Assembly (NCBI RefSeq): GCF_000332975.1
Contig: NZ_BANR01000003.1
Location: 496,001 to 560,000 of the forward strand
Direction: 5' to 3'
DNA from: Gordonia aichiensis NBRC 108223
GTDB lineage: Bacteria; Actinomycetota; Actinomycetes; Mycobacteriales; Mycobacteriaceae
Length of the DNA: 64,000 nucleotides
This document shows, piece after piece, positions 35,262 to 42,977 of this stretch. Each line of letters begins with the position of its first letter. The stretch's first letter is position 1. The notes beneath the pieces are model-generated. The model saw nothing but the letters and a program-made list of their open reading frames with translations. It searched no databases and was not told the origin of the DNA. The position numbers and the translations under genes are program-made.

Positions 35262-36317
35262 ATGACAGGTCCCGCAACGATGGTGCGGCAGCATTCCCGC
35301 CGAATCGCCACCATCGCAGTGACGACGCTGCTCCTGCTCATCCTCGTCGTCGTCGGCACCACCGTGCAGGTGCCGTTCGTTGCTCTCGGACCGGGGCCGA
35401 CCGTCAACACGCTCGGCAAGCTCGACGACAAGCCGGTCGTCGACATCACCGGCGCACAGGTCGACCCGACCACCGGAAACCTCAACCTCACCACGGTGTC
35501 GGTCAACGACGGCCTCACGCTGTTCGACTCGATCCGCCTCTGGTTGTCGGGCCGCTACACCGTGCAGCCGCGGGAGCAGATCTTCCCGCCGGACCAGACG
35601 ACCGAGCAGGTGCAGGAGCAGAACCAACAGCAGATGTCGGGCTCGGAGAGCACCGCCACGGCCGCGGCGCTGCGTCACCTCGACCGGCCGACGAAGCTCA
35701 TCGTCGACTCCGTCGCGCCCGACGGACCGTCGTCGAAGGTGTTGCGTCAAGGCGATCAGCTCCTCACCGTCGCCGGGACGGCGGTGTCGACCTCCGAGGA
35801 CGTGCAGTCGGCCGTGCGTAGGCAGAAGCCGGGCGCCGCGATACCGATGGAGATCGACCGCGGCGGCGCCCGACAGACTGTCACGGTGACCGCGGGCAGT
35901 CGACCAGACGCCAAGGACGTGGCCTACATCGGTCTCACCCCCGACGTCGTCAACGCCGACCCCAACCTGAAGATCACCTACAACGTCGGCGACATCGGCG
36001 GCCCGTCGGCCGGCCTCATGCTGACACTTGCCGTGATCGACCGCCTCTCGCCGGGCGAACTCACCGGCGGAAAGTTCATCGCAGGCACTGGGACCATCTC
36101 CGACGACGGCGAGGTCGGCCCGATCGGCGGCATCACGCACAAGACCCGCGCCGCCCGGGAAGCCGGGGCGAGTGTCTTCCTGGTACCCGAGAAGAACTGC
36201 ACCGAGGCCAAATCCGACGCTCCCGACGGATTACAGCTGGTCAAGGTGGACTCCCTGGACTCCGCACTCTCGGCGCTCGACGACGTCCGCAGCGGCAAAG
36301 ACGCGCCGCACTGCTGA
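35262..36317 (+). CDS. Membrane-anchored PDZ-Lon serine protease (Rv3194c-like)
   Basis: A 351-aa exported protease: an N-terminal transmembrane anchor (IATIAVTTLLLLILVVVGTT), the conserved PFVALGPGPTVNTLG, a PDZ domain at about residues 145-215 and a C-terminal Lon (S16) catalytic domain. The Ser-Lys dyad is visible as GGPSAGLMLTLAV (Ser249) and GGITHKTRAA (Lys294), 45 residues apart as in Lon. Two cysteines near the C-terminus could form a disulfide. ATG 35262 follows TATGGT by seven bases; 35193 is an upstream alternative. It is divergent from the zincin gene. Confidence 0.88.
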   Translation: MTGPATMVRQHSRRIATIAVTTLLLLILVVVGTTVQVPFVALGPGPTVNTLGKLDDKPVVDITGAQVDPTTGNLNLTTVSVNDGLTLFDSIRLWLSGRYTVQPREQIFPPDQTTEQVQEQNQQQMSGSESTATAAALRHLDRPTKLIVDSVAPDGPSSKVLRQGDQLLTVAGTAVSTSEDVQSAVRRQKPGAAIPMEIDRGGARQTVTVTAGSRPDAKDVAYIGLTPDVVNADPNLKITYNVGDIGGPSAGLMLTLAVIDRLSPGELTGGKFIAGTGTISDDGEVGPIGGITHKTRAAREAGASVFLVPEKNCTEAKSDAPDGLQLVKVDSLDSALSALDDVRSGKDAPHC

Positions 36318-36342
36318 GGTCGCGGCGCTGAGTCGGTGCGCG

Positions 36343-36987
36343 TTAGGTGCGGTCGTCGAGGGTCGCTGCCAGTGCCGCCTGCAACGTCGACGCGAGTTCG
36401 GGGTGTGTGAGCAGTTCCATGGGCGCGTCGGGATCGTCGTCGGGACCGGGACGTAACCGCATCAGCGAGAGTCTCTTTCCGTTCCGCAGTGCCCCGACGG
36501 CCAGCCGTGCCGTGCGTGCCGACGGATGCGCGCGGGCCGCCTCACGCGCTGCGGACTCGCTCGCGGCCGGGTCGCCCAGCAGCGGTTCGAATGCCGAATC
36601 GAGGTCGCCCTCCGCGTCCGGCGGCAGCACGACGATCTCCAGGATCAGGGCCACCCCCTCCACCGGCGGGTACCAGGTCGCCGTCGCGAGGAACTCCTCT
36701 AGTCGGGCGTAGGGCTCCTCGCCGCCGGCGACCTCGAGCGGCTCCTGCGCCACGGGACTCAACGCCGAATCGTCCCCTTCGTCGACGAGTTCGGGATTCT
36801 GTGCCGCGATCAACCTTGTGGGCACGAGGGCGAACACCTGTGGTGGTTGTCCCCAGCCTCCTCGCTCGACGTGGTCGAGGACGTCATGGAGCGCGCGGCC
36901 GAGATCGTCCGCGGAGAACTGGCCGTTCTCGCTCGGGGAGGAGTTGTCTGACCCGGTGTCGTCGGGGCCGGTGTGCTCGTCGCTCAT
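36343..36987 (-). CDS. PPA1309-family protein
   Basis: A 214-aa acidic cytoplasmic protein of an actinobacterial family without known function. A disordered N-terminus (SDEHTGPDDTGSDNSSPSENG) leads into FSADDLGRALHDVLDHVERGGWGQPPQVFALVPTRLI. A conserved EGVALILEIVVLPPDAE segment and LRNGKRLSLMRLRPGPDD come later. It lies between the PDZ-Lon gene and the UPF0182 gene, which is its usual neighbour. The ATG at 36987 was chosen as the first Met after the divergent promoter region. No catalytic motif is visible. Confidence 0.8.
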   Translation of the reverse strand: MSDEHTGPDDTGSDNSSPSENGQFSADDLGRALHDVLDHVERGGWGQPPQVFALVPTRLIAAQNPELVDEGDDSALSPVAQEPLEVAGGEEPYARLEEFLATATWYPPVEGVALILEIVVLPPDAEGDLDSAFEPLLGDPAASESAAREAARAHPSARTARLAVGALRNGKRLSLMRLRPGPDDDPDAPMELLTHPELASTLQAALAATLDDRT

Positions 36988-37170
36988 GGCTGTCCATACT
37001 GCCCGGTTGCGCCACCGCGACCTACCGGACCCACAGGATCCGGTGGGCTCGGTGGCGGGCCAGTACAGTGAAGGCCACGATCGCGCCGAGTGGTGCGAGC
37101 CAACCCGGAGATGTCCGGAATGACCGAACCGGGGCGGACCCCGGAACGATGGCACTGGGAGAGTGGGTTA

Positions 37171-40146
37171 GTGGGCGTACGCGGGCCGGCGGGCATGCCG
37201 ACACTGTCGCGCAGAAGCAAGATCGCCATCGGGGTGGGAGTGGCCATCCTCGTGATACTGCTGGTGGGGCCGCGGCTCGTCAGTATCATCACCGACTGGC
37301 TCTGGATGTCTGACGTCGGATACACCCGGGTGTTCTCCACGATCGTCTGGACCCGCGTCGCACTATTCTTGATTGTCGGGATCGTCGCGGGGGCACTGAT
37401 CTTCGGCGCCGTGGCGCTGGCTTATCGGTCGCGTCCGGTCTTCGTGCCCGCAAGCGGGCCCAACGACCCCCTGGCGCGTTACCGCGCCTCGATCATGGGC
37501 CACATCCGGTGGTACGCCCTGGTCCCGCCGATCCTCATCGGTCTGATCTTCGCGCTTGTCGCGCAGGGGTCCTGGGCCACCGTGCAGACCTTCCTGCACG
37601 GAACCGAGTTCGGTCAACGCGACCCGCAGTTCGGGCTCGACGTCGGGTTCTATGCCTTCGACCTCCCGTTTTACCGATTCGTACTCAACATCCTGTTCGT
37701 GGTGGTGGTGATCTCGTTCTTCGCGAACCTGATTACGCACTATCTGTTCGGTGGCATCCGTCTCGGCGGTGGTGGCAACTCGATCACCAACGCGGCGCGC
37801 ATTCAGCTGGCGGTCCTCGCGGGGACATTCCTGCTGCTCAAGGCCGTGTCGTACTGGTTCGACCGGTACTCGTTGCTGTCCAGCCAGCGCAAGCAGGAGA
37901 TCTTCACCGGCGCCAGCTACACCGACATCAACGCGGTGCTGCCGTCCAAACTGATTCTCCTCGTCGTCGCCATCATCTGTGCCGTCGCGTTCTTCGCCGG
38001 TGCTTTCATGCGGGATCTGCGCATTCCGGCGCTCGCGACCGTGTTGATGCTGTTCACCGCGCTCGTCATGGGTGTCGGGTGGCCGCTGGCCATGGAGCAG
38101 TTCTCGGTCAAGCCGAATGCCGCGCAGAAAGAACTCGAATACATTCAGCGCAACATGGACGCGACCAAACGCGCGTACGGCCTCGTCGACGGTAAGAACG
38201 TCGAGTACCAGCGCAACTGGACTCAGCAGACGGCCGATCCGGTGGCGGTCAACAACGACAGCGCGACGCTGTCGAATATCCGTGTTCTCGACCCCAACGT
38301 GATCGAGCCGGCGTTCACACAGCGCCAGAAGCTCAAGAACTTCTACGGTTTCCCGAGCCAACTCGCCGTCGATCGCTACGACGTCGACGGTCAGCAGCGC
38401 GACTTCATCGTTGCCGCGCGCGAACTCGACCCCAGCAAGTTCGACGCCAACCAGCAGAACTGGATCAACAAGCACACCGTCTTCACACACGGCAACGGCT
38501 TCATCGCCGCACAGGCGAACACCGTCGACGAGGCGTCGTCGGATGCCGAGAGCGACCGCGGTGGCCTCCCGGTTTTCGCGGTGAGCGACCTGGAGAACTA
38601 CCAGACGTCGGACTACAAGGCCAACGCCCCCATCAAGGTCACCCAGCCGCGGATCTACTTCGGTGAGTTGATCGCCAAGGTCGATCCCGACTACGCGATC
38701 GTCGGGTCGACGGGCGGTGACAAGGAGTACGACCTCGACGGAAAGAACTACACCTATAGCGCCGATTCCGGTGTGTCGCTGGGTAACTGGTTCAACCGGT
38801 TCTTGTATTCGGTGAAGTACACCGAGCGCAACATCCTGCTCTCGGGTGCGATCAACTCGAACTCGAAGATCATCTACAACCGCGACCCACGCGACCGCGT
38901 CAAGAAGGTCGCGCCGTGGCTGACGGTCGACTCCAAGACCTATCCGGCTGTGATGGCCGACGGATCGATCGAGTGGATCGTCGACGGCTACACCACGCTC
39001 GAGACGTATCCGTACGCGCAGAAGACGTCGCTGCAGGATGCGACGACCGACGCACAGGAGCTCAACCGCGGACAGACCGGCAGGACGCAGGTGAACAAGC
39101 AGGTGTCCTACGTGCGCAACTCGGTCAAGGCGACCGTCGACGCGTACACCGGCAAGGTGACCCTCTACCAGGTCGACCAGGACGACCCCGTGCTCAAGAC
39201 CTGGATGAAGGTCTTTCCCGGAACGGTCAAGCCGCGCAGCGACTTCGACAAGCAGAACGACCTGAAGCAGCACGTGCGCTACCCAGAGGATCTGTTCAAG
39301 ATCCAGCGTGCGCTTCTTTCGCGCTATCACGTATCGGACCCGGGAACGTTCTTCCGCAGCAACGACTTCTGGTCGATCCCGAGTGACCCGACCGACGACA
39401 CCGCAGCTCGTCAGGGGCTGAGCCAGCCGCCGTATTACTTCACCGCGGCGTCGCCATCGGGTCCGCAGGCCGAATTCCAGTTGACGACGGTGATGAACGG
39501 CCTCAACAGCCGGTTCCTCTCGGCATACATGACCGCGTCGTCGGATCCGGAGGACTACGGCAAGATCACGGTCAAGACGCTGCCGACCACCAAGCAGACC
39601 GTCGGCCCGCAGCAGGCGCAGGAGAACATGAAGAGCGCCGGACCCGTGGCGTCCGACCGCAAACAGGTCGAGGACACCACCAAGGTCACCTACGGCAATC
39701 TGCTGACGCTGCCGGTGGGGCAGAACGGCGTGCTCTACATGGAGCCGATGTACACGCAGTCGAAGACCGACGACTCCGCGATTCCGAAGCTGTACCGCGT
39801 TCTGGTCTATTTCAACGCGGCCAGCAACGAAGCCAGGGTGGGGTATCGGGCGACGGTGGCCGAGGCCCTGCGCGATGTCGGGATCTCTCCCGCCCAGGTA
39901 ACCGCTCCCGAGAACGGTCCGGTCGACGTCGGTGACGACGGTCAGCAGCCGATGGCCACACCGACTCAGCCCAATCAGCAGGGGCCGTCGAGCCCGCAGC
40001 GTGATGCTGCGGTGAAGGAGATCGGAGCCGCGCTCGGCCAGCTCAAGGACGCTCAGAGCAAGGGCGACTTCACCGCATACGGGCAGGCGCTCGATCGGCT
40101 GAACAAGGCTGTGCAGCAGTACGAATCACTGCCCTCGGGAAACTGA
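37171..40146 (+). CDS. UPF0182 integral membrane protein (Rv3193c-like)
   Basis: A 991-aa protein with about seven transmembrane segments in the first 330 residues and a very large extracytoplasmic domain. The latter contains the family hallmarks RDPQFGLDVGFYAFDLPFYR, HTVFTHGNGFIAA, PRIYFGEL, YAIVG, VDGYTTLETYPYA and ASSDPEDYGK. The C-terminal 100 residues are Pro/Gln/Ala-rich and end in a predicted coiled segment. Function is unknown. GTG 37171 with GGGAGAG upstream gives the same N-terminus (MPTLSRRSK) and length as the M. tuberculosis protein (992 aa). A long hairpin follows the stop. Confidence 0.9.
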   Translation: MGVRGPAGMPTLSRRSKIAIGVGVAILVILLVGPRLVSIITDWLWMSDVGYTRVFSTIVWTRVALFLIVGIVAGALIFGAVALAYRSRPVFVPASGPNDPLARYRASIMGHIRWYALVPPILIGLIFALVAQGSWATVQTFLHGTEFGQRDPQFGLDVGFYAFDLPFYRFVLNILFVVVVISFFANLITHYLFGGIRLGGGGNSITNAARIQLAVLAGTFLLLKAVSYWFDRYSLLSSQRKQEIFTGASYTDINAVLPSKLILLVVAIICAVAFFAGAFMRDLRIPALATVLMLFTALVMGVGWPLAMEQFSVKPNAAQKELEYIQRNMDATKRAYGLVDGKNVEYQRNWTQQTADPVAVNNDSATLSNIRVLDPNVIEPAFTQRQKLKNFYGFPSQLAVDRYDVDGQQRDFIVAARELDPSKFDANQQNWINKHTVFTHGNGFIAAQANTVDEASSDAESDRGGLPVFAVSDLENYQTSDYKANAPIKVTQPRIYFGELIAKVDPDYAIVGSTGGDKEYDLDGKNYTYSADSGVSLGNWFNRFLYSVKYTERNILLSGAINSNSKIIYNRDPRDRVKKVAPWLTVDSKTYPAVMADGSIEWIVDGYTTLETYPYAQKTSLQDATTDAQELNRGQTGRTQVNKQVSYVRNSVKATVDAYTGKVTLYQVDQDDPVLKTWMKVFPGTVKPRSDFDKQNDLKQHVRYPEDLFKIQRALLSRYHVSDPGTFFRSNDFWSIPSDPTDDTAARQGLSQPPYYFTAASPSGPQAEFQLTTVMNGLNSRFLSAYMTASSDPEDYGKITVKTLPTTKQTVGPQQAQENMKSAGPVASDRKQVEDTTKVTYGNLLTLPVGQNGVLYMEPMYTQSKTDDSAIPKLYRVLVYFNAASNEARVGYRATVAEALRDVGISPAQVTAPENGPVDVGDDGQQPMATPTQPNQQGPSSPQRDAAVKEIGAALGQLKDAQSKGDFTAYGQALDRLNKAVQQYESLPSGN

Positions 40147-40167
40147 GTCACGCACACACTCACTATT

Positions 40168-40226
40168 GCAACGACCCTCGGCGCCGGACCGCTCTGACTC
40201 AGCGGTTCGGCGCCGAGGCCGTTGCA
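40168..40226 (+). terminator. Long inverted repeat after the UPF0182 gene
   Basis: The arms CCTCGGCGCCGGACCGCT (40176-40193) and AGCGGTTCGGCGCCGAGG (40201-40218) form an 18-pair stem with one G-T pair. The outer TGCAAC/GTTGCA (40168-40173 and 40221-40226) extends it across a small bulge. No T-run follows; it probably acts as a U-poor terminator. The rest of 40227-40408 has no gene; TAATGT near 40344 is the only -10-like hexamer I noticed. Confidence 0.6.
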
Positions 40227-40408
40227 GAGGCTGTTTCGCCGATCTCATCCGTGTGCTGAATGTGTTCTGGCTCATGGTTGTTGACCTCGGGCGTCGAGCG
40301 TCACACCGGCTGTTCGCGATGCAAGGAATTGCGATGACGGTCGCTAATGTGACAATCGCGAGTGCTCGATTCGACGGGTGCTGATCGTTCGTTCGGGGAG
40401 GTCGGAAA

Positions 40409-41659
40409 GTGCCACCGCTGAGTCGTCTCGCTCGAATCCAGATCGCGGTGTTGATCATCGCGGGGCTCGCCGTCTCGGTCTTCGCGGGAATTCGGTACGT
40501 GCATCTCAATCGCGTTGTCGGCGTGGGGATTTACACTGTCAACGCTCAGCTGCCGGAGTCCGGCGGGATCTTCACCAACGCCGAGGTCACCTACATGGGG
40601 GTGCCCGTGGGGCGAGTGGGCACGCTGGCACTTACTGCGGACGGGGTGACGGTGCCGCTCGTCCTCGAGTCCTCCGGCCCGGATATCCCCGCGAACTCTG
40701 TTGCCGTGGTGGCGAATCGGTCAGCCATCGGTGAGCAGTACGTCGATCTGCGCCCGAATTCGGGCGCCGGCCCCTTCCTTCGCGATGGATCGGTGATCAC
40801 GAGAACTGCTGTACCGCCCCCGATCGAGGACGTCGTGTCGTCGGCGATTGACTTCACCTCATCGATACCGATCGACGACCTGCACACCGTGATCACCCAA
40901 CTCGGCGCGGCATTCAACGGGCAGGGCGAGAACCTGACACGACTTGTCGACTCGCTGGGGAAGCTGTCACGGGCGGGCGTCGATTCGCTGCCGCAAGCGA
41001 TTTCGCTGATCAACTCCGCCGATTCGGTCCTCGCCACCCAAGCGGCGCAGTCGGATCAGATCCTCGCGTGGTCACGCAGCCTGGACCTCATCACCGCGAC
41101 GCTGGCCTCGTCGGATCCCGACCTTCGTAGGTTGTTGACCACGGGAACGACGTCGGCAACCCAGATATCCGCCCTCATCCAGCGCAATGGGGGAGACATC
41201 GGCAAGGTTGTCGGCCAGCTATCCGAGGTCGCCCGCACCATCGAGCCCGCCGGGTACAACGTCGGGAACACCTTCGCGATGCTCAGTTACCTGTCGGCGC
41301 AGAGTCACACAACGGGGCCCGGAGACGGTCAGATCCACTTCGGGATCGTCCTGGAGACCAACAACCCGCCCGCCTGCACGCGCGGCTACGAGTCGACCGA
41401 CGCCATGCTGGCACGCATTCGCCGTGAGAAGCCCACGTTCGACATCAACTACGACGAGTTCCCGTTCAACACCGCGGCCCAGTGCACGGTCCCGTTCGGC
41501 AACCCGACCGGAGTCCGTGGCGCACAGCGACTTTCGACGGCACAGCCGGATACCCGGCAACCCTGGGACTCGACACCCAAAAAGGATCCGGACAAGCTGA
41601 ACCTGAATCCGCTCGCCGAACAACTCGCGGGACTGATGGGCGTGCGGTCCGCGAGATGA
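40409..41659 (+). CDS. Orphan MCE-family protein (MceF-like)
   Basis: A 416-aa MlaD/MCE protein, probably an envelope component of a lipid-import system. It has a signal anchor at about residues 10-28 (QIAVLIIAGLAVSVFAGI), an MCE domain with LPESGGIFTNAEVTYMGVPVG and GEQYVDLRP, a long helical region, and an MceF-like C-terminal segment with paired cysteines (NNPPACTRGY, AAQCTVPFG). GGGGAGG lies seven bases before the GTG. MCE genes normally come as six in a row with two yrbE permease genes; here none of these is adjacent, so the partners must be elsewhere. Confidence 0.85.
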   Translation: MPPLSRLARIQIAVLIIAGLAVSVFAGIRYVHLNRVVGVGIYTVNAQLPESGGIFTNAEVTYMGVPVGRVGTLALTADGVTVPLVLESSGPDIPANSVAVVANRSAIGEQYVDLRPNSGAGPFLRDGSVITRTAVPPPIEDVVSSAIDFTSSIPIDDLHTVITQLGAAFNGQGENLTRLVDSLGKLSRAGVDSLPQAISLINSADSVLATQAAQSDQILAWSRSLDLITATLASSDPDLRRLLTTGTTSATQISALIQRNGGDIGKVVGQLSEVARTIEPAGYNVGNTFAMLSYLSAQSHTTGPGDGQIHFGIVLETNNPPACTRGYESTDAMLARIRREKPTFDINYDEFPFNTAAQCTVPFGNPTGVRGAQRLSTAQPDTRQPWDSTPKKDPDKLNLNPLAEQLAGLMGVRSAR

Positions 41660-41781
41660 CGGTGACGGTGAGAATCGGCTTGGCTCGGACAGCCCGACGG
41701 CGGTGACGTCGGTCACTGCGATGCGCCAGCTGGCCGATTCTCGACGCATTTCCGCAGTTCAGGAGGTGTGTCGTTATGGAT

Positions 41782-41811
41782 TTGCATCTGCGTCGAACGC
41801 ACCTGTAACGT
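41782..41811 (+). promoter_or_regulatory. Promoter of the initiator tRNA gene
   Basis: TTGCAT (41782-41787), an 18-base spacer and TAACGT (41806-41811) form a SigA-like promoter, with the tRNA beginning 13 bases later. AGGAGG (41761-41766) plus an ATG at 41776 opens a ten-codon frame (MDLHLRRTHL) ending inside the -10 element; it is probably incidental. Confidence 0.6.
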
Positions 41812-41823
41812 GGTGTTCACCAA

Positions 41824-41897
41824 CGCGGGGTGGAGCAGCTCGGTAGCTCGCTGGGCTCATAACCCAGAGGTCGCAGGTTCAAATCCTGTCCCCGCTA
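41824..41897 (+). tRNA. Initiator tRNA-fMet (CAT)
   Basis: A complete 74-nt cloverleaf with anticodon CAT in the loop CTCATAA. Three consecutive G-C pairs in the anticodon stem (GGG/CCC) and an unpaired first acceptor position (C1 opposite T72) are the two hallmarks of bacterial initiator tRNA. The T-arm is GCAGGTTCAAATCCTGT. CCA is not encoded. A terminator follows four bases later. Confidence 0.95.
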
Positions 41898-41901
41898 CGA
41901 A

Positions 41902-41956
41902 GAACCGGCCCCGCCGGGACGATGCGCAATCGTTCGGGCGGGGCCGGTTCATTTTT
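41902..41956 (+). terminator. Intrinsic terminator after tRNA-fMet
   Basis: GAACCGGCCCCGCC (41902-41915) pairs perfectly with GGCGGGGCCGGTTC (41937-41950), followed by ATTTTT. The 14-pair stem makes it one of the strongest terminators in the window. The next 375 bases (41957-42333) carry no gene and form the lsr2 upstream region, with TAGACT at 42115-42120 as a possible -10 and a moderately AT-rich stretch around it. Confidence 0.9.
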
Positions 41957-42333
41957 CTCGCACCCACTCGGCCGGTTGTCGCTTGCCGAATAAGTGCGCG
42001 GTGGGTTCTGAGGTGACCCCGATTCCGCGCCTCGCGAGTGCACGGAACGCTTGCCGGTTGTGGCCAATTGGTCGACGCCACGGCGTCGGCGGTGTCTTTC
42101 TTCGACTCATTCGATAGACTTAATCCGATTCGACGACGCTGTGTGCGATGAGGTTTGTTCGACTCAATCACGCATCGTCCGTCCTGGGGGAATTTCGTCG
42201 CGTCGGTGGCTACGCGTGCGCATTCTGCGATTGTGGCCTGCGATGCCTCGAACGTTGCTGGGCGGATCACGGCAGGTCATCGCCTGTCGGGATTGTCGCA
42301 TCGTGGCGGTAACACAAGGGAGGGAATGCCGGC

Positions 42334-42657
42334 ATGGCGAAAAAGAAGGTCGTGACGTTCGTCGATGATCTCGACGGAACCGAATTGGACGAAGCAGTGA
42401 CCGTCGTATTCGGGCTCAACGGAAAACAGTACGAGTTCGATACATCGCCGGCACACGCCAAGGAATTCGCACAATCGCTACAGAAGTATCTCGCAGTTTC
42501 TCGTCTATCCGATGGCGCGGGGAGCGGCCGTCCATCCAAGCGCGCTCATCCGCGAACGCAGGCCATCCGCGCCTGGGCGCGTGAGAACGGGTACGAGATC
42601 AGCAATCGCGGCCGTATCTCCTCGGAGATCGTGGCGGCGTTCGAGGCCGCGGTCTGA
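42334..42657 (+). CDS. lsr2: Nucleoid-associated protein Lsr2
   Basis: A 107-aa H-NS-like protein that bridges AT-rich DNA and silences horizontally acquired genes. The N-terminal dimerisation domain begins MAKKKVVTFVDDLDGTELDE, and the C-terminal DNA-binding domain contains the AT-hook-like NRGRIS before the conserved SSEIVAAFEAAV. AAGGGAGGG precedes the ATG. A non-coding region of almost 400 bases upstream gives room for complex control; Lsr2 is often autoregulated, but I cannot assign binding sites. In M. tuberculosis lsr2 lies in a different context (near clpC and lysS). Confidence 0.95.
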   Translation: MAKKKVVTFVDDLDGTELDEAVTVVFGLNGKQYEFDTSPAHAKEFAQSLQKYLAVSRLSDGAGSGRPSKRAHPRTQAIRAWARENGYEISNRGRISSEIVAAFEAAV

Positions 42658-42700
42658 CAATCGCGCTTCGTCGTGCCCCCGCGGTACTAACGTGGGGGAC

Positions 42701-42949
42701 ATGGCCACTGACAAGCAGATCCACGAGCACATCAACGACCTCATCGCCGAGGAGCACGACCTCCGCGCCAAAGTGGGCCGCGGCGATATCACTCCCGACG
42801 CGGAGAACTCGCGTCTGTCTCAGATCGAGGTGTCTCTTGACCAGGCATGGGACCTGCTGAGGCAGCGACAGGCAAAACGTGACGCAGGCCAGGACCCCGA
42901 TGCCGCGGCAACCCGGCCCGCCGACGTCGTCGAGAAGTACCTGGACTGA
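42701..42949 (+). CDS. DUF2630 family protein
   Basis: An 82-aa, mostly helical, highly charged protein of a small actinobacterial family: KQIHEHINDLIAEEHDLRAK, then SRLSQIEVSLDQAWDLLRQR and a C-terminal RPADVVEKYLD. This looks like a two-helix coiled hairpin. Function is unknown. The ATG lies seven bases after TAACGT and just after a G-run, so leadered or leaderless starts are both possible. It ends 28 bases before the acyl-CoA synthetase. Confidence 0.85.
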   Translation: MATDKQIHEHINDLIAEEHDLRAKVGRGDITPDAENSRLSQIEVSLDQAWDLLRQRQAKRDAGQDPDAAATRPADVVEKYLD

Positions 42950-42977
42950 TCGGCACCGGCGACGAAAGGGACGTTCG

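Noticed and set aside
37147-37173. GGAACG and GTT before the UPF0182 gene as a SigH promoter
   Set aside because: The GTT would end two bases before the start codon and transcription would begin inside the gene; the spacing is also off by one.
37363-39330. A 655-codon minus-strand frame
   Set aside because: Antisense to the UPF0182 gene, with Val/Asp/Leu-biased composition typical of a shadow frame.
41857-42270. A minus-strand frame ending AGTGFEPATSGL
   Set aside because: This ending is the well-known false translation of the antisense strand of a tRNA T-arm; it lies across tRNA-fMet.
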